From NCBI GenBank assembly GCA_963978905.1, contig OZ022261.1:1985992-2049991 (forward strand): a stretch of 64,000 nt of DNA. The letters run 5' to 3'. This stretch comes from Trichostrongylus colubriformis (taxonomy: Eukaryota; Nematoda; Chromadorea; Rhabditida; Trichostrongylidae). Within the stretch, counting starts at the first letter, position 1. Every line of letters begins with the position of its first letter. The position numbers and the translations under genes were made by a program. The notes beneath the pieces are model-generated. The model ran no database searches. It saw only the letters and a program-made list of their open reading frames with translations, and had not been told where the DNA came from. This document shows positions 36,183 to 49,100 of the stretch, in pieces.

Positions 36183-36323
36183 CTGAGGTCACGTTCATAC
36201 TCCGTGGTGGTGCCGGCGAGGTGTAGCTGCGTTCACAGGCAGCGAGGAAGTGTGGAAAAGCAGAGACGCAGAGACGACGTAGTCACGGATTGCTGTCGGC
36301 ACCGCTAAGTATGAAAGCGGCCT
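36183..36323. repeat. Family A palindromic element, copy 4
   Basis: Ends GAGGTCACGTTCATACTCC and CACCGCTAAGTATGAAAGCG with family interior. It is shorter than the other copies. Confidence 0.7.
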
Positions 36324-37751
36324 CGGTATTCTAAACATAGCGGTCATCGAAAACAGACGGCGCCAAAATATACAAGCATGATATACAAGTACAACACAAG
36401 TACATCTAACCGACATCTACTGAATGGCAAAAATAAATAAATTGAGAATTATTTGATATTCCTAGTTGAGAAAAATCCGAAAAAGTCCTAAATATAACGT
36501 TTGCACAAAAATGACCAGGTCACGGTTGAAGGCACATCGCGCGATAATCAGATAGGTAGACTTACTCGATTTCCGTTTCTTGGGCAGCCACGGCGCGCCA
36601 TCTCGACGCTGACCCTCCCTCTAGCCACGCCCACGTGGGCTCCCTAGTGGTCAACAGAGCACAAGGACGTGGTTTGAGCATTTGACTAATCACATTGTCG
36701 CGAGATGTGCCGTAAAGTTTAAAGGGCTATATAGCAGATGAAGATCAATGCTGAAGAGGATATGAAAATAGGCAAGCTGATTATTCTAATTTCAATATGA
36801 CAGCTATAAACATGCAGTCTAACAGAAGGAGAACAATAAATAAACCGTATCAAAAATGCACTAATGTGGCACTGTTCTGAGAAGAATAACACCAGGTTAC
36901 AGGTCCGAGCACTCTGGCTGAGCGTCGTTTCGTCTTGCTCTGTAAAATCAGCAATTCTTGTTTTACTCACTGCAACAAGTGAATGACAAAGTATTTTCTG
37001 GGTACATTTAGATACTCTCGGAGATCTTTTGTATTGAGTTTCATGTACTCCATCGGCACATCCACTGTTGGCTCGACCATGATGCCATAAGTGTGCCGCA
37101 TATTTACAAAAGGGTTACTCAAAATTCCAATGCTCTTTCATTCCAGGCGAGTTGCACTTCATCATAAATGATGTTGCCATTTTAATGTAGCAGCACTGCA
37201 TACGTTGCGTTTGTCAAAATAGTAAACGTGGAATGCGTATCAATAAGACAGAATAGCCGCGTGGGCGCGCGACGCGATTGGTGCGAACGAGGGTGCCGTA
37301 TTGGTTGGGCCCTACAGTTGCTCCAACGCGAATTTTCTGCCCTAATAACACACACCCTCTCCTGGTCCCCGGTAGCTGGTCACAGCGCAAAACAGCTTAG
37401 CCATAAGTTGTCGTCATTGAACGTAGACGTCCTTGAGTTGAACTTTGGACCATGTTCTAGTCAACAACATAACGAATTCTAAACCTGCGGTGGCAAAGAG
37501 ATAAACAGTGGCATGGGATCATGGAAGTGGTGAAATATACATGAGAGGGATAGTTACTTGAAATATACACGAGATATGAATATTAACCTAGCTCTTAGCT
37601 GAAAAAAAAACGAAAAGGATGATTCAGCTTGAATATTTTTTATCAGGGCGTGGTGAACGTGGTGCAGCGGGTATGTATTACCATGTGGGTGTATGTCATT
37701 AGGACAGGAAATTGGCGTGGCCACGTTTTGCGCACGACGTGATAGTGCAAG
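36324..37751. other. No recognisable gene
   Basis: Mixed AT-rich DNA. A family C fragment is likely around 37260-37310 (GATTGGTGCGAACGAGGGTG). No exon recognised. Confidence 0.4.
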
Positions 37752-37843
37752 CCATGGGCGCCGTATTGTTTGGGTCCTGAAGCGATTACGCCTAGAATAA
37801 GGCGCAGAGCACCGTCATCGCCTCAGGACCCATGCAATAAGGA
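37752..37843. repeat. Family C hairpin fragment
   Basis: ATGGGCGCCGTATTGTTTGG, GTCCTGAAGCGATTACGCCT and then its inverse (CGCCTCAGGACCCATGCAAT) form a short hairpin shared with other family C copies. Confidence 0.6.
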
Positions 37844-37873
37844 CAGCTATTGCAAATCCTCGGGTGTGTACCC

Positions 37874-38216
37874 TTATGTCAGGATTTCGCACCGCGGCAT
37901 GTCGGAAGCGAAGCGATGCGGACGAGCTAAAGGCACCGTGTCCATGGGTCCCAAAGCAATCACAGGTCAGCCATGTATGGCGCTTTTAGCATTACCATGT
38001 ACAGTCCATTTCAATTACGGCTGGCAGGGCGAGGCCTACGGACTTCTATCGATCTCTCTCACCCCGCCACACACTCTCACCCAATTCTGTGGGCCACGCC
38101 CCGTCAGCCTACGGGAAGTGGACTGTAATCGCTCTAAGACCCAACTTTAACGGCGCGCATAGCTCGCACCCACCGCGTCGCACTCCGCTCGTTGTGTTGC
38201 AAAATCCTGACATAAC
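37874..38216. repeat. Family C palindrome interrupted by a family B element
   Basis: The left arm 37874-37975 (TTATGTCAGGATTTCGCACC to GGGTCCCAAAGCAATCAC) and right arm 38126-38216 (GTAATCGCTCTAAGACCC to AAATCCTGACATAA) are inverses. The family B element 38002-38125 separates them. Confidence 0.75.
38000..38127. mobile_element. Family B element, TA-flanked, nested
   Basis: Ends CAGTCCATTTCAATTACGG and AAGTGGACTG, with TA at 38000-38001 and 38126-38127. The core contains GGCCTACGGACTTCTATCG and CACACACTCTCAC. Length 124 bases. Confidence 0.75.
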
Positions 38217-39008
38217 GGCACACATTACGATCCTCGCTCAGGCTTCATCTTGGTCAAGCAATAATTTCAAACTCCAGCCGTATACCTGACAAGTTGCTTA
38301 ACATTTTCAGCTTCCTTAGAAGTAGGCCTGACCCTATTTACTAAGCAAGACAGTAAAGTGGGCTGTACTTTTATAGGTAAATCATTGAGTTTGCGGAATA
38401 TCCTGTGTTCATGACCAGCACGATCAATCGCGCCCAGTGCGCTCGGTGAAGAGGAGCAGCCCTGTGCACCGTTCGACTTATCGATTCTCAAAAATTCTCG
38501 TCTTATCGATTCTTAGAATTCTCTCGTTTTTTCGATCCTTCTCCCCATTTTCCAAAGCGCGACCTTCTTCGTCGGATTCAACCACACTGATTTTCGCCTT
38601 CTGAACGTCCTATTTCAGATAGTGAATCATCCTTAAAATGACGTCGAACGTCTCGCCGCCGATTGTCGAATTCATTGACTTCCCGAGTATCCTCACAACG
38701 ACATCGCTAGAGTAGATATAATGAAAAGTCATCAACTGGAGCAATCAAGATGAACTTGCGGCGTTCACATGAAAGGCCACAACCTCCATCATGTTCTTTC
38801 ATTACGTTCTACATGAATGCCGATCTGAGATTAAGAACGAGGAGCAGGACAATTGTGCCGGATGCGGTCACGAGTTCATCGAAGTGGGGGACCGAATGAT
38901 CTGACCCGAAATTGATCCTATGGACTGCGCTTGCAATTAGCAATATCCTTACATACGACGTCACCTCCACCCATGAGTATGTACTTGGCAAAGATTACAC
39001 ATCACCGC
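38217..39008. other. No recognisable gene
   Basis: Contains a short run of diverged ATTCTC/TCGTTTTTCGAT-type repeats near 38480-38560. No exon recognised. Confidence 0.4.
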
Positions 39009-39156
39009 GAGGTGAATTGCATTCATACTCTGTCGTTCCGGTGGCAGGACGTGGCTGCGTCGTCTCTGCGTCTCCGCCCGTGCCACTCTGCCTCACCGCC
39101 TGTGAACAGCCACACCCTGTCGCCAGCACCACCGCAGAGTATGAATGCGATTTAAG
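39009..39156. repeat. Family A palindromic element, copy 5
   Basis: Ends GAATTGCATTCATACTCTG and CGCAGAGTATGAATGCGATT with the family's GGCAGGACGTGGCTGCG interior. Confidence 0.75.
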
Positions 39157-39833
39157 CCAATGCACAAGCGCAAGCGTCACTATGTTTGCGAGAAGAAAGC
39201 CTGTTCATTCTCTGATACTGCACCAATGACTTTCCAGAAAGAAAAGCTACGAGGGCAACATAGAATGGCATATTTACTCGTTCACCAGCAACGATATTGC
39301 GAGAATCAGGTCGTAAATGTATCACTCCTAGGTCCACAGCGCATGGTAGAGAGGGTTTAGTCAAGGCTTCTATCGCGTCGTTCCATCATCAACCCTCCGA
39401 CCTCCAATCTGCTTTCCACGATTTGCCATGTTATCCTTGCTTATCTAAAGGCGACCGGAATATAGCGGCTCTATTTTATACCTCCCCTCATAAAAAGTCG
39501 GCTCTGCGCTATAAATTTTAGAAAAAATGCAAATGAATTTCAGAAGGACAGGATTATGCTGCAGGAGTAGAACTGATGTGATCTTCATTGTAAGGAATGT
39601 AGAGGAACATCTACGAGAACTATAAATGGATGTGGGAGGTGTTTCGGACGATTCTGTAGGTGAAATATAGTACAGGAAAGTACAGGAGGGCATATGACCT
39701 GATCGGAGTGATGCGCTGATGTACGGGCTTTTAGGGAAATTTCCTTCGAAATGGAACGAATGAGAGATCATTATTCAGCTATTTCTCTCACTCAGAGTTT
39801 GAATTGATTAGTGAAACATATAGCACTGTCAAT
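39157..39833. other. No recognisable gene
   Basis: Short open frames only. Confidence 0.4.
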
Positions 39834-39965
39834 AAGGCGGCGCTCATGTTTCGCAATGCCTGCGGCAGGGCATGGCTACGTGTCTCTGCATCTTCCCCGT
39901 GCCACTCTGTCTCACTGCCTGTGAACACAGCACGCCCTGCAGTCACTGAGTATGAACGCGGTCTA
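39834..39965. repeat. Family A palindromic element, copy 6
   Basis: Flanked by TAA on both sides. Ends GGCGGCGCTCATGTTTCGC and GAGTATGAACGCGGTC. Confidence 0.75.
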
Positions 39966-40172
39966 AGGGATGGTGTTAAGTGCCCCTCCTGCACGACATT
40001 GAACGGGTGCCAGCTATATGCGTGGGCTGTATGTTTTGGTCTTGTTGGCTAAAGTGTGCTGATCATGGTTTAATCCGATGAACAATATTGTGACCAAGTT
40101 GAGATATGCGCATTTGAAAACAGGGGCCAGTACCGCATCAACTTCCTTCACGACCAAATATTAGATGTTCAC

Positions 40173-43100
40173 TCACACTGTTGGTCCATATCGACTGGTG
40201 AAGCTCTGCTGCCTCATCACATGTTGTAATGTTGCACAGCGACATGCCAACATTTCGCGAAACGGCACGCGAAAGTCCTTGTTGTACTTGCAGTAAATAG
40301 CAGGATTTAATGTGCTGAATAAAGCGGTTTTCACCTGGGATAGATTACACACAGATTGCATTTCTCCCATACTTCCTTATATAACTCGTATTTCAGCAAC
40401 TTCTGCATCAGTGGTATCAATGTCGTAAGAAGGAATAAAGAATATCGATGTGGATAACGTCAACCCCAAAACTCTCATTCGTCACGATACTTCCAAGGAA
40501 ATAGAAAAGCAATCGAATGATCAAAAAGAGTAAGCATCAAAGTCGCTGAGATAATTCATGCGAGCACTGACGTGAGTTACAGCTGAATCTGCTATCGAAT
40601 AGTAAAACAATGACAACGCACCGTGATTTTTTTACACGTTTGCAAGATGGAGATAAGTTTGTGCGACGTTTGGGCCGCCTTCATACTCTGCGGTCGCGGC
40701 AGCTGGGCGTGGCTATATTTACAGGCAGTGAAGCATAGTGGCACAGACGGAGACGCAGAAACGAGGCTTCCCTGCCGCCGGCACCGCAGAGTACGAAGGC
40801 GGCCTTACTTGTATATCACAGGCCACGGCGTTAGTGAAACTACCACAAGGGATGCGTTTCTTGGGCGAAACTAATAATCGGGGTAGACCCTAAGGAAATA
40901 GTTGTGAAAGTCCTCTAAACCAATGAAGTTTGTATTTAAACATTTACTTTCAATTGTGTTTGTTACAAATCAAGTGATTAGTTAAAGAGATAATTGTTTG
41001 CTTTAACTGTTTAACAATTATTTACTTGTTGGTAACAAAGGGTTAGTTTCGTTTCCGTTTCGTATGGTCCTAATGAATTTGGTCCTCTGATGTCTGTGCG
41101 TTCTGTGAAAGGGGAGTGTTCATTCTGATTCATGCACGTCCAGAAGACCGTTTCAATGTGATAGTGAGAGAAAGGAATTTTAATTTTCGTTTCGTACGAA
41201 GTGACGTTAAATTTCGCCGAAATTGCGTCAAAGACTGTTGGTATTGATCGTTCGGCAACTGTATAACATTGAATGTCCTCACGCAAAATGACAGCGCACA
41301 CCATCACGAATTATGCTGATACGACTCGAGGGACAAGATTCGGAAAGAAAGGTGCAAAAGAGCCCTATCTGGTTAAAGGCACCAGAAGGAGGTAATTTTG
41401 GCCTACGGTAGGACAGACGTAGTGTGGACGAGTTCAAGTTGCCGCCATTGCACAAACTCCCCAATTTGACGCCGTGGCATGGTGCCAAGAGAAGATGTTT
41501 CTTTTATAAATTTGCTTTTTCCTTTTACTTTTTCCTTTATTTTTCTTACACTGTTTCTAGAAGTACTTACATGAATGCTAATGTGGTTGGGAATGGCCAC
41601 TCCACTGCGCTGGGAGTCAGGTGCTACAACTAATGTTGGACCGCGGCCAGTCTCCTACAGCGGGCAACTCGGAAAGTCAGTGCGATGGTGCGAATGAGGC
41701 GCGAATACACACCGCAACGATGCACTTTTGAAACCGGGTTTTTTTCACCGATTATCGCTTCTAACCTTCTGCGTTCGTTACAAAATGCTCATTTCTTTGT
41801 ATTTTTCTCTTGTTTCGGACCCCTTCCGGTTCCTTTAAGATAATAGAAGAAGTTTTATTAGAAGTATTCATATTGGAAGGATTTTTACTGTAAGACATAA
41901 TTTTGTTACTAGTGTTGTTGATGTCTATTTCATTGCATCAATTCTTGAATGTTGCAGGGATAATGGGTGCCGCCACATCGGTGCTCACAACAGCAATCCA
42001 TATGCATTTCTAGTAGGTTGGTCTTCGTACACTCTGGACCACTTTACATTTGCTGCTGCGAAAATCTCTGGCCAAGTTACGAATTTGAAGTAAGCACCTC
42101 CCATTCGGAGCACGCTCCGCCCACTAAGGGGGAGGGGTCGCGAACTTTTTCGCAAGTTCGTTGCTCTTCTTACCCCGTATTCTACCGAGGCCTGGGCCGT
42201 TTGGAACTGAATTAGAATTTTGACCCGAGCACATCTCATTCTACGCTTCGACCATGGTAGTTGGTTGGAGGAACTTTAGCATGGAGAAGACAATTTTTCG
42301 AAATGGACTAAAATCTCGGCCATTATCTCAATGGCTCTCTAGGAAAATGGGTCAATCATGCTTTCATTTCACCACTGGATTTCAACAAGCAATCCTATTC
42401 TCTTGATTTCTTTAATTGTCCAGTCCCTTTTACAACCGAAGAGCTTTTCAGCGAACGTCGTAAACTGCACTCGATCTCTCTGCGAAGCCCACTGAATGTG
42501 GTACTTACTCTCGAACAACACTCTGTGCTCTACATTGGGAAAAACTCGGTAAGGTTGATCACCTTCTTTTTTTTTTCGAGGCTATTCCCTGAAAGTCGAT
42601 AGAATCTTGGAAAGCAGCAAAAAGCGGCTTACGTGCTGCTAACGTAAGGTCCCCAGCTTCTCCGGCATTCCCTGGAGAATCAGGTAGGTTTATTCTTTTT
42701 CAAGGCATGATTGATCTTTCTGAAGCGCATTTGAGAACATGCATAAATGGAAAAACTGTCAAATGGCTGGGTCAAGCAGAAAAATAGTATTTTGAATGTC
42801 CCTTCACACCTCCGTCCAACTTCCCTTCGACTTCGCCGGCGCGCACGCCATTGCAGATTTTCGGAAACCTGAACCCGTGGTGAGCTACTAGTGGTGGAAA
42901 TCTCGATCGTGTTGGCCCAGCGAACATGCTGCACTTTACCCGGATTCAGTTTCACAATTCTCAACGTCTTCAAGGGCTCTGCAATGGAGAGTGTGAGAGT
43001 TTACCAACAAGCTTCCGGGCTCATGTCTTACCAGCTATCCTTCCACAGATCACTTTTATAGGGCGCTCTCGTAAAATATACTTGATCACATTTGTAAGGT

Positions 43101-46100
43101 ACAATAGTGCATAAGCTGATTATTTTAGAGAACCCTGACTATGCGTCTACATTCAACCAAAGCAAAATCTTATTCCCTTCTAATCTTTGATGAATCGGGG
43201 TCTCGTACCATACTTTAACTGGAAAACTGTAGTACCGCTTGAAGAAACCTATAGATGCAGCGAGCATAAAGAAGTAAATGATTATTAATAACGAAGAGAT
43301 TTTATTCAAAAAATTTTTGAGGGGGGGGGGGGGGGGGAACAAGGAAGTAGTTCAACCTCTGTTTCGCACGCGCCCTTACACGGTGGTCAAACATAGAAAT
43401 AACCTCCCAGCCAAGTCCGTAGGCCACGCCCTATCAAACCCTTCGAAATAGACTGTAAATGGTGAAAATATCACTAATGTAATTTTAAACATACTACAAA
43501 TTTTATGTTTTATATGTACTATTTTATTTTGAACAAATTTTGAACATAAATTTTAACCCCGAAGAAAACCACAAAACGCCTAAAACCCATAGAAAGAGGC
43601 TCGATTCTTCCGTGGATTTCGTGGTGGAAGATGAATGCAACTAGTATGTTCAAAATTACATTAGTGATATTTTCACCATTTACAGTCTATTTCGAAGGGC
43701 TTGATAGGGCGTGGCCTACGGACTTGGGTGAGAGTGTATCACACACTCTCACCTCAGCACACACTCTTACTCTCGCCACTCAGGCCACGCCTTATCTCGC
43801 TGTGAAATGGACTGTATGATGTGCAGAAACCAGGAGTTACGATTTTGCTTACGCTTCTCCATCAGCAGGGCATGTCGTCAAGACAGGAAGGTTGGAGGCA
43901 CCGCAAATGAGAGAGAGGGAGAGCACAGACGACGAGAGTCTGGCAAACATGCAGCCGCATGTGTACCTTTGTGCGGCGCTATGCGTGCGAGGTAAGAGTG
44001 CCGCACATAGTTAGATCCTGAAGCGATTGTGCCTCAAATAAGGCACAAGGTACTGTAATCGCTCCAGGACCCAACTATGTACGGTGCATCGCGTTCGCCA
44101 GCCGTTGTGCGTTGTGCGAGATCCTACTCTAACGATGCATATCCTAAGAAAGGCTACAGACTTCTATATAGATAAAGAATAATATCAGACCTCTGAAAAA
44201 CGCTCCAAATAACATCTTTACGAAACTAGTAATGTGTTGCAGAGTATGTTTCAAATCGGAAAGACAGAAGTTTAGCTGAGATTGGAATGGTGAGCTTTTA
44301 GGCACATTAGTGATTGGATTATAAGCGAAACAGTGTGAACGTAATTCCTGAGAACTTTCTTGAAGTCATTATATCAAACACCAGAGTGAAATTTTCGGTT
44401 TCAAGATACCGATACGAAATCACGGGTCGAAATAAAGAGTTTCAGTACCGGATTTTTGTGCCAGTTCAAAAAGCTGAAATTTAAAAAATGATTGATGTCA
44501 AGGATGAAGAGCTGCTCTCTTTTTTATCACCATCCTATTTTGGCGTATTTTCGACTAGCTTTTATCAAAAATGGTCAAAACATGTGTGACGCTTCCTAGT
44601 ATCTTTAGTGCAAAATACCGGCTATTCAGGAAGTAAATGTTTTGTTGTGTATGTACCCAATAAATACATGACATCTTTTTTAATAGGTTATAACTGCTCG
44701 TGGAAGGCTACTGGTTAATAGGTTCGCTACAGCTATAAAAATACAGCAATAGGCAAGTAATGACTTAGCTATGGGTGGGTCTGAATACAATACTTCGTCA
44801 ACTCATTTTGCTAGATCAGGTCGCGCAATGAGGCGGCCGCGAACTACAGTGCGCGCCAAATTCACATTGGAACCAGCAGGACACTTGGTGCGCGGGCTAT
44901 GCAACCCGCGTAGCGTGGTGACCTGATTGCATAGTCCTGACGCGCACCCGCTCTTCTCCGAGAAACATCCGAAAACATCGCTGGTCTCTAAAATGAGTGT
45001 TTTCATTAGTAATAGTTTGAAAGAAGCGACCTGCCATATCGGGTCGAAATGCAAAAAAAAGAAGGGACAAGCAACCCAACAGCGTATTCATTCGACCTCA
45101 ATGCGAGTCGATTCTCCCGATATGAAATTTTTTGTCTAAGGAAGCTATGACTCGGAAAATTGCACAGAATACAGGATGTGACACAGACTACATATATAAA
45201 GTGGAATTAGAAATGAATGCAGTGAATTCCTACACATTATCCATATGAAATTTAACAGCGCAGTAAATTTAGGGACACCTACTGTGGCCGGCTTCGGCTT
45301 AAGTCGATGGTCAACGCGCTTCAGGTATGAAGTTGTTGTGCGCAATTTCTTAGGTAAGCAATTCAAGTTCATGTTTCCAGATGGTTTTTACAACTTTCAC
45401 GCTGCAGTACATTTCGAAGAGCAGGATCCTATCAATGGAATGGATTTCACGCAGAAGCCTACTGAGTCGCAAGCGGAATATTTGTAAGATAGTCAAACTC
45501 AGTGATCAGTTTGAGAGCATGGGCGATGTTGGGATTTTCTTTTTGCTGAAGGTTTTCTAAGTTCACAACTGCATCTACTAAGGATGCCCATGATCACAAC
45601 AATTAGAGAGTGTTGGTATGGTAAAGCCGCGTTCATACTTTGCCTCGACAAGGCGTGGCTGCGTTCATGGGCAGCAAGGCAGGGTGGCACGGGGGAGATG
45701 TATGGACGACGCAGGCAACGAGAAAGGGTAGCACAGGCGGAGACGCAGAGACACGCAGCGACGCCCTGCCGCCGGCACCGCAAAGTATGAACGCGGCCTA
45801 ACAAAGATTCGACACCTGAAGCATCGAGGAGAGGAAGTGTGTAGAAGAAACGACTTCAGACCTTCTACATATCAGATTCGTGATTCGCCACGGAAGACAA
45901 AAGGGGTGGTCTGCTAGCTGAGCCTCTGCCTTCTTATTGAGCGAGTTGAACGGTGAAAGGCATGTATAAAGGCATACCACTTTCAATGCGTAGAGACGTT
46001 TTCACCCAAAATTCCTGCAGAAGGCGGCCATGTCAAATATTTCTGCTTTTATTCATTATTGGCTTCGGAAAGGGGGGGGGGGGGGAGAGAGGCATTGAAG

Positions 46101-49100
46101 GAAAACGATACTAAGAACGATGTATTTTGTGGAGTAAAGACCAATTACGAAGGAATAATATGTGGCAAAATCATGTTAAAAAGCGCGCCTCTGGTGCCAT
46201 TATCGCGATCCTATCGCGCTTCATTGGCCGAGTTGCTACGATGGCAGTGCAACGCTCGCGGCCCGCTCGGTATCGCCCCTCGTCGTCTGTATTCAATACT
46301 CAGAGGTAGTGAAGCAGAGTGGGCGAAAAGAAATGGGTGAGAAGCGGTCCAATTTTTAGCATTTTCATTTTTGTTTCATTCAGTTCTTTCTCTGCTTTGC
46401 ACTTTGCGCCCCGACTTCCACATTCCGCAGGTGGCCAAATTACCCCTTTGCTGTGTTCGAAAGGTCAAAAAATAAATGATCTGAAAAATATGATGCTTTG
46501 AGATCACATCCTCCCCCCCCCCCCTCCCCTCTTTTAGTGCGGCCACCTTCCAATTCCCCCATCAAAGAGTTTGAGGGACGCCGTATGACAGCCATGGCGT
46601 CGTGTTTTTTGAATATGCCATAAGTCGGGAGAGCAATGGTGACATTACACCACTCGCATAAGATTCCAGACCTATATGCACAGGCTATAACGCCATGCTC
46701 ATAAAATGAATGACGAATCGCACCTAGTCTCGTTTATGGGATCATAATTATCATCCGCATCCGTCGACCGTGCTCTACTGGAATCGTATTTTTGCAATTA
46801 CCTAGTACATAGATAGAAGAAAGTTCTGGCGCTCTTCGGCTCTTGCATTCATGTCCAGTGAAACCCTTTGATGTATGGCTCTACCGGGAATGGAATTCAG
46901 AAAAAGTGCGAGGATTAGTTTCGAGATTTTCAGAGGTTGTCTTCAGCGATGGGAATTGCTGACCAAGCATTACAAGTAAATCGATAAAATTTTTCATGCA
47001 CTGCTTTTTTTTCAAAAAAAAAAGCTAGGTGTGACGATCTTTGGAAATATTTCATGTATAGTCTTTATAAAACAAAAAAGTAAAAGTAGATTACTTGAGT
47101 TAGGGAGCGTTGTTAGTAATTTACCTGTTTGAATATCCCAGCCACAACGTGACCGCATCTAACCAGTACGGTACTTGAAGCCGTAGACAAGACTTTAGCA
47201 AAGCCAACGAGAAGAACGGCAACCAGCAGAAGATAAACACGCTCATTATCACACCCAATGTCTTGCGAGCTTTGCATTCACTACGATCGTGTTGCCGAAT
47301 CTGAAAGCGTAAAGTAGCATTTAAAATGTCTAGAATAATTTAACAATCCCAGTTTTCCGGAAGTTTAGTCGCAGTTTAATCGAGAGGGAGGCTGAACAAA
47401 AGGCGCCATTTGCTGCAACGTCATTACCGTAAGGGCATATGCACATTGCTCATGGGTGTGAAACAGGACACTCGAAGCAGATCAGAGTTCATGACGGCCA
47501 CGCCTCTTCCAACGCGATGAGTTAGCGAAGCAGCATGGCACTTGTTGCGCGCGTATTGCGTTAGAGTGGGAGGGTTACCCACTTCGAGTATCCTAGTTTT
47601 ATGCCCGCCCATTAAGGATGAGTCTTCACCCGTCGCATGCGATGGGATAATGCCTCTTGACCAGCTTCCTGAGCCCTCAGCGAGTCATTAGAAGGCATAG
47701 AGTCTGCAACAGTTTTCACACGTCTCTGCCAATTTTATTTCTTATTCTTATTATTGATTTTAATCATTAATTTCATTTATTGATTTATTATTTTTATTTG
47801 TTATCGAATACAGCTTGATCGGTAGTTTATTCATTTGATTAAAGGCAGCGGTAGGGGAAATTCCGACGAATCAGTAAAAATGTAGTGAATATGTGAGACG
47901 ATGTGCTGAGTAGTATGGTGACGAAGAAAAAACGGAAGGGAATGGCCAAAAACCTGACCACCGTTGATTCTCTACGGCGACGTTCCTTCCGCCGAGCGGT
48001 GGGAAGCCCGGACGAGCTTTCCATTGCCATGTTGCCAAGTCGTTAACACGAAGGGATGTTCGTAAATAGACGCATCTATTGTCTGGAGTGAGCTTCAAGC
48101 TAAAACTGCGGAAGCGCGTCGCGATATCCTCAACCCTGTCGCATCTTCTTGGCACTCCCACCTTAGCCGATCAGGAGTGGGGGCGGGGTCAGTCATCCAA
48201 AGGTGTCAGCGGTTAGCCGTCAAGCCGTTTCTACAGCTCGAGGAGGCGCTTTTCGACTAGGATTTTGCCATAAATAGGCTTTTAGGCCCTAAGTTTCTAC
48301 GTGACTGACGTCTTGTAGAGATTTCTCACTAATCACATCACCCCTAATGCTGTCTCTAATTAGTAGTACCTCAAATTACCGAGCCATGCGCTGAACGTGC
48401 ACATATGTGTATAGTCTGGGATACTGAATGGGCATTGAGGCATGGAGGCATGACCCAAAAAAGCTCTATCCCTGGGCCATTGAGGAAGCCAAACTTGTTG
48501 TTAGTGAAGAACGGAACGAAGACTTGGAAGCCGAAGGGTACTTAAAATTGCCTACACAAAGCTAGCGACATCGGTTCACTCAGTAGAAAACACTCTCATT
48601 AATCCTCAGCAATGGTGCTTCAGTCGCAAACGATAATGGGTGAATCTGACGCATTGTTCTTTTGAGACGCCTCTCTTACAATGCGATTATACACCATGCA
48701 GCGCACACGCCGTCACACTTGGTGAGATTTGGGCTACAAAAAGTGATGAATTTCGATCCCACCATGAATGATTGAAAATGATTAGCCCGCGTTTCATTAT
48801 TTCCTTCGCAATGCATATTTGCCATGCAAAAGCAAGCACCGTGTCAAAAAAAAATTAACAAATTCACGACCCATCTCCCCCTTTCATTATTTCCCAACTA
48901 TTATTTTTCGTTACGCGGTACACAGCGTTTCATTCGAGGGGTGGTATTCGCCCTTGAGTGTATAAAATTGGTTCAATTATTGATGAGAGAATAAGCAACT
49001 TTTTTTGCTTTTGTGAAGCTGTGGATTTGAACATCACTCCCTTGACATAATCAAAAATTGTTCACCTTATTCAAGTCTGCCGCTAGACTTAGGTTACTAC

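Noticed and set aside
35614..36186. Mirror-image open frames (MSFCVTH starts) on both strands
   Set aside because: They are the two arms of the family D hairpin, not genes.
45245..45487. 80-codon open frame, plus strand
   Set aside because: No recognised similarity, and the complementary strand is equally open. Not enough to call a gene inside the receptor intron.
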